From assembly GCA_010030605.1 (NCBI GenBank), contig RHCK01000083.1:1-6953 (forward strand): 6,953 nucleotides of DNA, read 5' to 3'. The position numbers and the translations under genes were made by a program. This DNA comes from Acidimicrobiia bacterium. Lineage in GTDB: Bacteria; Actinomycetota; Acidimicrobiia; Acidimicrobiales; Ilumatobacteraceae. Below, in pieces: positions 1-6,062 of this stretch. A model generated the notes under the pieces. The model was not told the origin of the DNA. It ran no database searches and saw nothing but the letters and a program-made list of their open reading frames with translations. Positions within the stretch are counted from its first letter, which is position 1; each line of letters begins with the position of its first letter.

Positions 1-1869
1 GGCGGCTCGGCGACCCTCGAGGATGGCCTCGAGGATGGTGCGCGGTGCCACGCAGTCGCCCACCTGAATCGCTCCAGTGATCGGCTCGGTGGGTAGACGG
101 AATCCGGCATCGACCACCGCGGCCCCGGAGAGTTCGGTGACGACTCCGCTGAATCGATCCTGCACCCGAACCACCAACCCGTTGCCATCGCGGGAGATCG
201 ATCTCACCACGGAGCGACGTTGGATGGTGACCCCGCGCTGCGCGAGACGAACGTTGGCCGGAGCCAGATCGCCGGTTCGCGAGAGTTCGTTGCCGGCGAT
301 GTTGTCGGGGGTGACGAGTGTGGCGCGCTCGCCGAGTTCCTCGGCGAGCGACACGCCGATCGGCCCACCGATGGGGTCGAGGATGATCACCGCTCCGGAG
401 TCGGGCAACGCGCTCTTTCCGCGTCGCACATCGGCGATGTCGTGAACGTCGGCGTCCGAGTCGACGGTGTGATCGGGCGTACCGCGACGCGAGCCGGTGG
501 CTTGGATCACGGTGTCGTGCCCGTCGACGTTGGTGGAGTCGGTCGAGGTTTCGATGGTGACGCCGAGATCTCGCACCACTCGTTCCAACCACGCGACCAG
601 AGCCCCGCCCGGTCCGGTGACCGCGGCTAGACCACCGACGTGATCGGCGGATTCACGAATCGTTACGTGATGACCTCGCAGCGCGGCCACCCGCGCGGCC
701 TCCAGTCCGGCCGGGCCGGCACCGATCACCAGAACTCGTTGCGATCGTGGCGAACGCGCGTACCAATCGGGGTCGCTCGACTCGTGTCCGCTGGTCGGTT
801 CACCCACGCATGTCACGATCGGATTGCGAGCATCTCGCACCTGACAGGTCTGGTTGCAGCGGATGCACGGTCGAATGGTCTCGATCTCATTCGCCTTCAC
901 CTTGGCAACGAGTTCGGGATCGGCGATCTGCGCTCTGGTCATCTCGACGCCATCGCACACGCCGTCGGTGATCGCCCATTCCGCTTGGCCGACGTCGACG
1001 ATGGATCCTTGGAGGAACACCGCGGTGGTGGCCGGCACGGCCGCGCGAACCGCGCGGCACACGTCGATGTTGAATCCGGTCGGTTCGTGGAAGTCGGGCC
1101 GGGTCTTCTCCACCGAGAAGATCGATCCACGCACGACAACGACGTAGTCCAACCCACAAGCGGAGAGTTCGGCCGCGATGTTCGGCGCCATTTCGGGCGT
1201 GATGCCCGCCCACGGCGCCAACTCATCGCACGACAAGCGCAGACCGACGATCGCGTTCGGACCCGTCGCGTGGCGAACAGTCTCGATCACTCGTCGAGCG
1301 AACAACAGTCGATCGGAGAATTCGTCGCCACGATGATTGGTGAGACCCGACATGAATTGTCGAACGAGGCTGTGTTGACCGGCGTTGATCTCGACACCGT
1401 CGCAACCCGCGGACATTGCGACGCGAGCGGCATCACCGAAACCGGTGATGACGTCGTCGATGTCGGTCTTCTCCATCCATTTGGGAACCTCGCGGCTGTT
1501 CACTTCGGGAACCCGTGACGGAGCCCATAGTGGTAACTGCGAAAAAGCCGACGATCCCTGTCCGCCGGCATGATCGAGTGCGGCGATCACCAGCGAACCG
1601 TGCGCATGGCACGCGCCGGCGATGGCACGCCAACCGTCGCCGCAACGATCGGCCAGCGGCGCTCGTTCGTATGGCCAATCACTCGCGTGGACGCTCGCGC
1701 CTTCCGTGACGATGATCCCGCAACCACCGCGAGCGCGGCGTTCGTAGTACGCGACGTGTCGCGACGTGAATGTCCGCTCATCGTCACCAAGATTCGTGAC
1801 ATGGGGCCCGAACATGATGCGGTTCGGCGCGGCACGACCACCGATGTCGAGGTTCGTCGAGATCCGCAT
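1..1869 (-). CDS. Mycofactocin-system FadH/OYE-family oxidoreductase (C-terminus cut by window edge)
   Basis: The minus-strand frame is open from 1986 to the window edge; from the ATG at 1869 it gives 623 residues. The first ~330 residues form an old-yellow-enzyme TIM barrel, beginning with NRIMFGPHVTNLGDDE (16-31) and containing DGVEINAGQHSLVRQF (157-172). A Cys-x2-Cys-x3-Cys-x11-Cys motif (C335, C338, C342, C354) matches the [4Fe-4S] site of 2,4-dienoyl-CoA reductase and trimethylamine dehydrogenase. A FAD/NAD(P) domain follows, with VLVIGAGPAG (379-388), a weaker GGPIG near residue 495, and the closing GDCVAPR...AILEGRRAA (604-623). The family normally ends soon after that motif, so few residues are missing. 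These enzymes use FMN, FAD and Fe-S to reduce or dehydrogenate substrates; the substrate here is unknown. The GPHVTNLG block and the mft neighbours point to the mycofactocin-associated FadH/OYE subfamily. The start is uncertain: GGAG lies 14 nt before ATG 1869, and an in-frame TTG at 1950 would add 27 residues (LFGMRI resembles the usual LF-x-P-L-R-I family start). Confidence 0.88.
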   Translation of the reverse strand, partial: MRISTNLDIGGRAAPNRIMFGPHVTNLGDDERTFTSRHVAYYERRARGGCGIIVTEGASVHASDWPYERAPLADRCGDGWRAIAGACHAHGSLVIAALDHAGGQGSSAFSQLPLWAPSRVPEVNSREVPKWMEKTDIDDVITGFGDAARVAMSAGCDGVEINAGQHSLVRQFMSGLTNHRGDEFSDRLLFARRVIETVRHATGPNAIVGLRLSCDELAPWAGITPEMAPNIAAELSACGLDYVVVVRGSIFSVEKTRPDFHEPTGFNIDVCRAVRAAVPATTAVFLQGSIVDVGQAEWAITDGVCDGVEMTRAQIADPELVAKVKANEIETIRPCIRCNQTCQVRDARNPIVTCVGEPTSGHESSDPDWYARSPRSQRVLVIGAGPAGLEAARVAALRGHHVTIRESADHVGGLAAVTGPGGALVAWLERVVRDLGVTIETSTDSTNVDGHDTVIQATGSRRGTPDHTVDSDADVHDIADVRRGKSALPDSGAVIILDPIGGPIGVSLAEELGERATLVTPDNIAGNELSRTGDLAPANVRLAQRGVTIQRRSVVRSISRDGNGLVVRVQDRFSGVVTELSGAAVVDAGFRLPTEPITGAIQVGDCVAPRTILEAILEGRRAA

Positions 1870-1930
1870 CCCGAAGAGTCTCGCTCCTTCGTCGGCTGGT
1901 TGGAAACCCGAAGGAATGAATTCCGCTGGG

Positions 1931-1936
1931 TAGCGT
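1931..1936 (+). promoter_or_regulatory. -10 box of a leaderless promoter for the GT-C gene
   Basis: TAGCGT fits the actinobacterial TANNNT -10 consensus and ends exactly 7 nt before ATG 1944, so the predicted transcript would start at or next to the start codon. No good -35 and no close Shine-Dalgarno is visible. The same GTAGCGT word occurs upstream of the second alcohol dehydrogenase. This is an inference from spacing and motif only. Confidence 0.5.
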
Positions 1937-1943
1937 GCGGTCG

Positions 1944-3203
1944 ATGCCAACGACGCACGACAGGCGGTGGTGGGCCCGACTCGGCCTCATCGCGGGACTT
2001 GGTGCGATCATCCGTGTGGCTTTCACGGTTCTCGTCACGCGCCGTGCCTCGGTTGCTGGCGATCAGATCTATTACTCGGCGCAGGCCCTCACCAACTCAC
2101 GGGGCAAGTGGTTCGAGCAGCCGTTCCAACAGGGAATGCCCTCGGCCGATCACCCTCCGCTGACATCTCTGATTCTGACCCCGATCACGTGGCTCACCGA
2201 GGCGACAGGATCCTTCGTGACGGCGCAGCGACTGATGATGGTGGTGGTCGGAATCTCCGGTCTGGTGATCGTCGCTTTGCTCGCTCGGGAAGTGGGGGGC
2301 TCCCGAGTGGGACTGATCGCGGCGTCGATCACCGCGGTGTACGCCAACATCTGGGTGAACGACGGTCTCTTGATGGCCGAAAGTCCGACGTTTTTGTTGG
2401 TGGGTTCCTTCACTTTGGTCGCGATGCGATTCAGTGCGTCTCCCTCCGTCGGGAGAGCCGTCACATTGGGTGCTTTGGTCGGGTTGATGGCTTTGACGCG
2501 AGCCGAATTGTTGTTGGCTCTCCCCATCGTCGTGGTGCTCGCGGCCGTCACGTTGCGCCCGAATCGAAAGGAAATCGTTCGAGTTTCTTCGATGGTCATC
2601 GCGGCGACGGTAACGGTGTTGATCCCGTGGGTCGTGTGGAATCAGGTTCGATTCGAAAATCCGGTGTTTCTTTCGACCAACGACGGGCTCACCCTCGCCG
2701 GGGCGAATTGTGATCGCACCTACTACGAAGACGTCGGTTCATGGGACATCTGGTGCGCCTACCACGTCGAGGTACCCGAGAATGCCGATGCGTCGGAGGC
2801 GTCGGCATTGATGCGGGATGAAGGTCTTCGCTACTGGTCGAGTCATGCGAAGCGCTTCCCGGTGGTGGCCGCGGCGCGCGTCGCGCGGGTCATGAGTCTC
2901 GGATATTTCTCGTCGGTGAACGCCGCGGGCGAAGCCGAAGGGCGCCCCACATGGGTGTCGGTCCTCGGCGCGTTGCAATTCTGGGTCCTTGTTCCGTTGG
3001 CATTCGTCGGCTTTCGGGCCAGCGATCAACGGTCGCGGCGTTGGCTCCTGCTTGCCTTTTGGCCAATCGTTCTCGCGACCGTGGTGATCGCGAACGCCTA
3101 TGTGCGTTTCCGGGTTCCGGCCGAGGTGGGCTTGATCGTTCTTGCTGCCGCCGGTGTCGCGACGATCAGACCGCGTTCGCGATCTTCTTTCGAGTCAACA
3201 TGA
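1944..3203 (+). CDS. Polytopic GT-C (GT39/ArnT-like) membrane glycosyltransferase
   Basis: This encodes 419 residues from ATG 1944. A GTG at 1935 is possible, but the ATG lies 7 nt after a TAGCGT -10 box and so looks leaderless. It is a multi-pass membrane protein. Hydrophobic spans lie near 13-32, 74-90, 97-114, 121-138, 148-162, 172-204 (probably two), 216-233, about 340-360, 368-390 and 393-410. After the first span comes GDQIYY, with D40 at the position of the first-loop catalytic acid of GT-C enzymes; DHPPL (69-73) resembles the xPP motif of ArnT relatives, and E146 lies in a second loop (MAES). A soluble loop holds LSTNDGLTLAGANC and a second Cys (C256, C271), possibly a disulfide outside the membrane. 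Such enzymes move a sugar from a polyprenyl-phosphate donor to a lipid, protein or glycan; donor and acceptor cannot be told here. It is not MftF, which is a GT2-type enzyme. Its 3' end overlaps mftC tail to tail by 38 bp. Leu TTG codons are frequent at about 2390-2520, more than in neighbours. Confidence 0.8.
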   Translation: MPTTHDRRWWARLGLIAGLGAIIRVAFTVLVTRRASVAGDQIYYSAQALTNSRGKWFEQPFQQGMPSADHPPLTSLILTPITWLTEATGSFVTAQRLMMVVVGISGLVIVALLAREVGGSRVGLIAASITAVYANIWVNDGLLMAESPTFLLVGSFTLVAMRFSASPSVGRAVTLGALVGLMALTRAELLLALPIVVVLAAVTLRPNRKEIVRVSSMVIAATVTVLIPWVVWNQVRFENPVFLSTNDGLTLAGANCDRTYYEDVGSWDIWCAYHVEVPENADASEASALMRDEGLRYWSSHAKRFPVVAAARVARVMSLGYFSSVNAAGEAEGRPTWVSVLGALQFWVLVPLAFVGFRASDQRSRRWLLLAFWPIVLATVVIANAYVRFRVPAEVGLIVLAAAGVATIRPRSRSSFEST

Positions 3204-4296
3204 CCGGCTTCGAGTGATCCATCGCCGGTTTCGGCGTCGTTCCCGGCGCCACCACCGACAAAGCATGTTCACCGTCGCCACCGACGCACTCGGGATCGGG
3301 TCCGTCGAGCGGGATACCCGTGAAGAACTTGGCGGCCATGCATCCGCCCTGGCAGGCGTCGAAGGAACCGCACGATGCGCACGCGCCCGCGGATTGTGGT
3401 TCGCGCAACGACAAGAAGAGATCGCTCTGCTTCCACACGCGCGAGAAACCCCCCGCATCGCGCACGTTCCCGGCCCGGAATTCGTCATGAATGACGAATG
3501 GGCAGGCGTACACGTCGCCGATGGGATCGATGAGACACACCACGCGTCCGGCTCCGCACATGTTGAGGCCGGGCAATGATTCGCCGAACGCGTTCAAGTG
3601 GAAGAACGAATCGCCGGTGAGAACGTTCTCGCCGTGCTTCAACAGCCAGTCGTAGATCTCGCGTTGTTGGCCATTGGTCGGGTGCAGTTCGTGCCACGTG
3701 TCGGCGCCTCGACCCGACGGCCGCAATCGTGTGATGCGCAGTTGCGCCCCGTACGAATCCGCGAGGGCCTTGAATCGATCGAGCTGCGGCACGTTGTGTC
3801 GCGTGACCACCACCGAGATCTTGAACGGTCCGAAGTTTGCCGCGGCCAGGTTGTCCATGGCGCGGCGAGCCATGTCGTACGAGCCGACCCCGCGAACAGC
3901 GTCGTTGGTCACGGCGTCGACGCCATCGAGGCTGATCTGAATGTCGAGATAATCCATGGCCGCGAGACGACGAGCCTTCTCGGCGTCGATGAACGCACCG
4001 TTGGTGCTGAACTTCACGCCAATTCCGTTGCCGACCGAGTATTCGAGCAACTCGAAGAAGTCGCGACGAACCATGGGTTCGCCACCACCGATGTTGATGT
4101 AGAAGACCTGAAGGTCGCGCAGCTCGTCGAGAACGCGCTTGGCTTCAGCGGTGGACAATTCACGCTCGTCGCGTTGACCGCTCGACGACAAACAATGGAC
4201 GCACTGCAGATTGCAGGCGTATGTGAGTTCCCATGTGAGACAAATCGGGGCGTCGAGGCCCCGCTTCATCTGATCAACCAGCGATGACGCGCTCAC
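3166..4296 (-). CDS. mftC: Mycofactocin radical SAM maturase MftC
   Basis: This encodes 376 residues from GTG 4296, a start chosen because GGAG (4307-4304) lies 7 nt upstream and because LVDQMKRGLDAPICLTWEL matches the family N-terminus; ATG 4269 would remove part of it. MftC is a cytosolic radical SAM/SPASM enzyme that oxidatively decarboxylates the C-terminal Tyr of MftA and then crosslinks it to the preceding Val. The SAM cluster motif CNLQCVHC gives C28, C32 and C35. GGGEP (70-74), KFSTNG (95-100) and QISLDG (120-125) are the expected core motifs. The SPASM region supplies C247, C254, C265, C306, C309, C315, C319 and C337 for auxiliary Fe-S clusters, with LRPSGRGAD (191-199) and CMAAKFFTG as further family blocks. 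All key cysteines are present and the length is normal. It overlaps the end of mftB by 23 bp, indicating translational coupling. No mftD follows; a convergent glycosyltransferase gene does. Identification is very secure. Confidence 0.97.
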   Translation of the reverse strand: MSASSLVDQMKRGLDAPICLTWELTYACNLQCVHCLSSSGQRDERELSTAEAKRVLDELRDLQVFYINIGGGEPMVRRDFFELLEYSVGNGIGVKFSTNGAFIDAEKARRLAAMDYLDIQISLDGVDAVTNDAVRGVGSYDMARRAMDNLAAANFGPFKISVVVTRHNVPQLDRFKALADSYGAQLRITRLRPSGRGADTWHELHPTNGQQREIYDWLLKHGENVLTGDSFFHLNAFGESLPGLNMCGAGRVVCLIDPIGDVYACPFVIHDEFRAGNVRDAGGFSRVWKQSDLFLSLREPQSAGACASCGSFDACQGGCMAAKFFTGIPLDGPDPECVGGDGEHALSVVAPGTTPKPAMDHSKPVMLTRKKIANAV

Positions 4297-4552
4297 GAAC
4301 GATCTCCGATTTCTGCAACGAGTCGAGGGCGGTGACGAACGCGTCGAAGCGCTCGGGGACGATGCCACAGGCATCGAGTGTGGCGGCCAGATCCGTGTGT
4401 TCGGCCAATTGCTGAACGACGCGCACCACGTCGGGGTGCTTGAGGAAGATCAGTCGTCGGTTGCCGTAGTGGTAAGCGAGCGCTCCGAACGGTTCGGGGC
4501 GAACCGCCACCTGAGGATGCAGTTCGAGCACGGAGTCGAGCGCAACGGACAC
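4274..4552 (-). CDS. mftB: Mycofactocin peptide chaperone MftB
   Basis: This is a small 92-residue protein of the PqqD-like RiPP recognition element class. It binds the leader of MftA and delivers the peptide to MftC. The diagnostic block is LHPQVAVRPEPFGALAYHYG (11-30), followed by RRLIFLKHPDVVRVV and a helical C-terminal half, as in other MftB proteins. The start is the GTG at 4552, 23 nt after the mftA stop; it lacks a clear Shine-Dalgarno, and a GTG at 4531 just before LELHPQ is the alternative. Because initiation signals are weak, translation may depend on ribosomes arriving from mftA. The frame stays open upstream through mftA, but that part overlaps mftA out of frame and has no family match. 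The stop lies inside the mftC start region. Function is secure from the motif and position; the exact start is not. Confidence 0.93.
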   Translation of the reverse strand: MSVALDSVLELHPQVAVRPEPFGALAYHYGNRRLIFLKHPDVVRVVQQLAEHTDLAATLDACGIVPERFDAFVTALDSLQKSEIVRERVIAG

Positions 4553-4575
4553 GACGGGCTCGGTGGTGGTCCGGC

Positions 4576-4749
4576 TCAGTAGACGCCGCACATGCCATCG
4601 ATGCTGATCTCCTCGACGAGGAGGTCGCTGTCGATGACGGTGGAGTCGGCCGTGACCGGGGCGGCGTTCGTGCTGGTCACCGGATTGGTGGACGCGGCGA
4701 CGTCGGCGGGCGCGACCAGGTCGGAGGAGGGGGCGATCGGGCTGTCCAT
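4576..4749 (-). CDS. mftA: Mycofactocin precursor peptide MftA
   Basis: This is a 57-residue ribosomal precursor whose C-terminus LLVEEISIDGMCGVY is the hallmark of MftA. The last two residues, Val56 and Tyr57, are the substrate of MftC and become the cofactor; the conserved stretch before them binds MftB and MftC. Residues 1-40 are an unconserved-looking leader rich in Ala, Ser, Thr, Pro and Val with no positive charge, longer than in many MftA peptides. ATG 4749 is preferred over an in-frame GTG at 4797 because a TACGCT -10 box ends 7 nt upstream, giving a leaderless mRNA. It is the first gene of an mftA-mftB-mftC operon with 23 nt before mftB. It faces away from the NDMA-type alcohol dehydrogenase gene across 110 bp. 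Confidence 0.97.
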   Translation of the reverse strand: MDSPIAPSSDLVAPADVAASTNPVTSTNAAPVTADSTVIDSDLLVEEISIDGMCGVY

Positions 4750-4756
4750 GCCCTGA

Positions 4757-4762
4757 AGCGTA
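4757..4762 (-). promoter_or_regulatory. -10 box of a leaderless promoter for mftA
   Basis: Read on the minus strand, TACGCT fits TANNNT and is followed by 7 nt and then the mftA ATG. The spacing equals that before the glycosyltransferase gene. No convincing -35 is visible. The only purine run before the ATG (AGGG) is one base away and too close to act as a ribosome binding site. Confidence 0.5.
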
Positions 4763-4785
4763 CAACGCCCTCGTCCAGCACCGAC

Positions 4786-4791
4786 TACCGT
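4786..4791 (+). promoter_or_regulatory. Possible -10 box for the first alcohol dehydrogenase gene
   Basis: TACCGT fits TANNNT and is followed by TC, giving TACCGTTC, similar to TAGCGTTC before the second alcohol dehydrogenase. Transcription from here would give a 5' leader of about 60 nt before ATG 4860. No -35 is recognisable, and TAGGAG at 4808-4813 is a weaker alternative. Confidence 0.3.
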
Positions 4792-4798
4792 TCTCACT

Positions 4799-4816
4799 GG
4801 AGTTGAGTAGGAGTTG
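4799..4816 (+). repeat. Direct repeat GGAGTTG, 11-bp period, in the divergent control region
   Basis: GGAGTTG occurs at 4799-4805 and again at 4810-4816, one helical turn apart, between mftA and the alcohol dehydrogenase and just downstream of the putative TACCGT box. Such spacing would suit two protomers binding the same DNA face, so it could be an operator, but a chance match of 7 bp is quite possible. Confidence 0.3.
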
Positions 4817-4859
4817 GCGGTCGCCGCGGGTGGCTGCCCGGAACATCCTGGGGGAAATC

Positions 4860-5969
4860 ATGAAGTCATCGGCCGCCATTTTGTGGGAGACCAACAAGCC
4901 CTGGAGCGTCGAGGAGATCGAACTCGACGATCCTCAGCCAGGTGAAGTCCTGGTGGAGATGAAGGCGTCGGGCATGTGCCACAGCGACGAGCATCTCGTG
5001 ACCGGAGACCTGCCTTTTGCCCTGCCGATCATCGGTGGTCACGAGGGTGCGGGCATCGTGCGCAAGGTGGGTGAGGGCGTCAGCTGGTTGGCGCCCGGCG
5101 ATCACGTGGTGTTCGGATTCATCCCCTCGTGCGGTCGTTGCCGTAGTTGCTCGACCGGTCACCAGAATCTGTGCGATCTCGGAGCGCTGATGAGCGGTGG
5201 ACGCCAAATCACCGACGGCGGCGCTCGTCATCATGCGCGTGGTCAGGACCTCGGTCTTATGTGCTTGCTCGGCACCTTCGCCAAGCACACCGTCGTGAAC
5301 GAGGCATCGTGCATCAAGGTCGACGAGGACCTCCCGCTCGACAAGGTGTGCCTGCTCGGTTGTGGCGTCGTGACCGGCTGGGGTTCGGCGGTGTATGCGG
5401 CCGAGACCAAGCCCGGTGACACCGTGGTGGTCGTCGGCGTGGGTGGCATCGGCGCCAACGCGATTCAGGGAGCGAAGTTGGCCGGCGCCAAGCGCATCGT
5501 GGCCATCGACCCGGTCGAGTTCAAGCGTGAGAAGGCGATGGAATTCGGCGCCACGCACACCGCCACCAGCATGACCGAGGCCGTGGCCCTGTTGCAGGAC
5601 ATCACCTGGGGAACGATGGCCAACAAGGTGATCATGACCATGGGTGTCGGTCAGGGTTCGGTGATGCACGAAGCCATGGCCCTGGCGGCCAAGCGCGGGC
5701 GCGTGGTGGTCACGAACATCCATCCGGCCATGGAAATGGGCTCGAGCATGAACATGCTCGACATCACCCTCATGGAAAAGCAGGTCGTGGGCTCGTTGTT
5801 CGGCTCGGGTAATCCGCGGGCCGACATCCCCAAGCTCGCCGGCCTGTATCGCGAGGGTCAGTTGGACCTCGATGGTCTGGTCACCCGCACCTATCCGCTC
5901 GAAGGCGTGAACGAGGGGTACGAGGCCATGCGCAAAGGCGAGAACATCCGCGGAGTCCTCGTCTACTGA
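4860..5969 (+). CDS. NDMA-dependent (mycofactocin-type) zinc alcohol dehydrogenase
   Basis: A complete 369-residue medium-chain dehydrogenase/reductase. ATG 4860 has a purine-rich GGGGGAA just upstream and gives the family N-terminus MKSSAAILWE. Catalytic zinc ligands are C40 (GMCHSDE), H61-E62 (GGHEGAG) and C168 (LLGCGVVTGWG). The structural zinc site is C91, C94, C97 and C105. The Rossmann fold shows GVGGIG (193-198) with D217 at the end of strand 2, which selects NAD. GHQNLCDLGA, VGSLFGSGNPRADIP and KGENIRGVLVY mark the NDMA-dependent alcohol dehydrogenase family. In that family NAD(H) stays bound and is recycled by an external acceptor: the dye NDMA in vitro, mycofactocin in the cell. The alcohol oxidised cannot be read from sequence. 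The gene is divergent from mftA and followed after 93 bp by a paralogue, as expected for a client enzyme beside its cofactor genes. A start at 4803 would add 19 residues unlike the family. Confidence 0.95.
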   Translation: MKSSAAILWETNKPWSVEEIELDDPQPGEVLVEMKASGMCHSDEHLVTGDLPFALPIIGGHEGAGIVRKVGEGVSWLAPGDHVVFGFIPSCGRCRSCSTGHQNLCDLGALMSGGRQITDGGARHHARGQDLGLMCLLGTFAKHTVVNEASCIKVDEDLPLDKVCLLGCGVVTGWGSAVYAAETKPGDTVVVVGVGGIGANAIQGAKLAGAKRIVAIDPVEFKREKAMEFGATHTATSMTEAVALLQDITWGTMANKVIMTMGVGQGSVMHEAMALAAKRGRVVVTNIHPAMEMGSSMNMLDITLMEKQVVGSLFGSGNPRADIPKLAGLYREGQLDLDGLVTRTYPLEGVNEGYEAMRKGENIRGVLVY

Positions 5970-6012
5970 ACCGACGGGGAAGTTCGCCTACCGCGGGCGG
6001 ACCCGGGGTGAG

Positions 6013-6018
6013 TAGCGT
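6013..6018 (+). promoter_or_regulatory. Possible -10 box for the second alcohol dehydrogenase gene
   Basis: TAGCGT in the 93-bp gap between the two dehydrogenase genes is identical to the box proposed for the glycosyltransferase gene. A start about 7 nt downstream would leave a leader of roughly 38 nt, with AGGGGG at 6049-6054 available as ribosome binding site, 8 nt before ATG 6063. The second gene may therefore be transcribed on its own as well as by read-through. Confidence 0.35.
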
Positions 6019-6062
6019 TCCGGGTGCGGGACGAAGGACGTCCTCGCAGGGGGTTGTCAGCC

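Noticed and set aside
640..1518. Plus-strand open frame of 292 codons antisense to the FadH/OYE gene
   Set aside because: The minus strand encodes a continuous, motif-rich family protein here; the plus frame has no recognisable domain and reflects GC-biased third positions.
4297..4374. Upstream extension of mftC to 402 residues
   Set aside because: The extra residues are translated from mftB codons in a shifted frame and do not match MftC; the GTG at 4296 has a well-placed GGAG.
4759..4769. GCG-N5-CGC inverted repeat near the mftA promoter
   Set aside because: Three-base arms are too short to distinguish from chance in GC-rich DNA.
4803..4859. TTG start 19 codons earlier for the first alcohol dehydrogenase
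   Set aside because: The extension is Arg-rich and unlike the family N-terminus; ATG 4860 has a purine-rich sequence just upstream.
4553..4897. Upstream extension of mftB to a 207-residue protein
   Set aside because: It would overlap all of mftA in another frame, and the added part is Arg/Gly/His-rich out-of-frame translation unlike any MftB.
4866..5723. Minus-strand open frame of 285 codons antisense to the first alcohol dehydrogenase, and a similar one at 6057-6905 antisense to the second
   Set aside because: The two antisense products resemble each other only because the sense genes are paralogues. Both are His- and Asp/Gly-rich mirror translations with no family match.
5970..6062. Possible intrinsic terminator between the two dehydrogenase genes
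   Set aside because: GC-rich inverted matches are only 4-5 bp long and no T-run follows.
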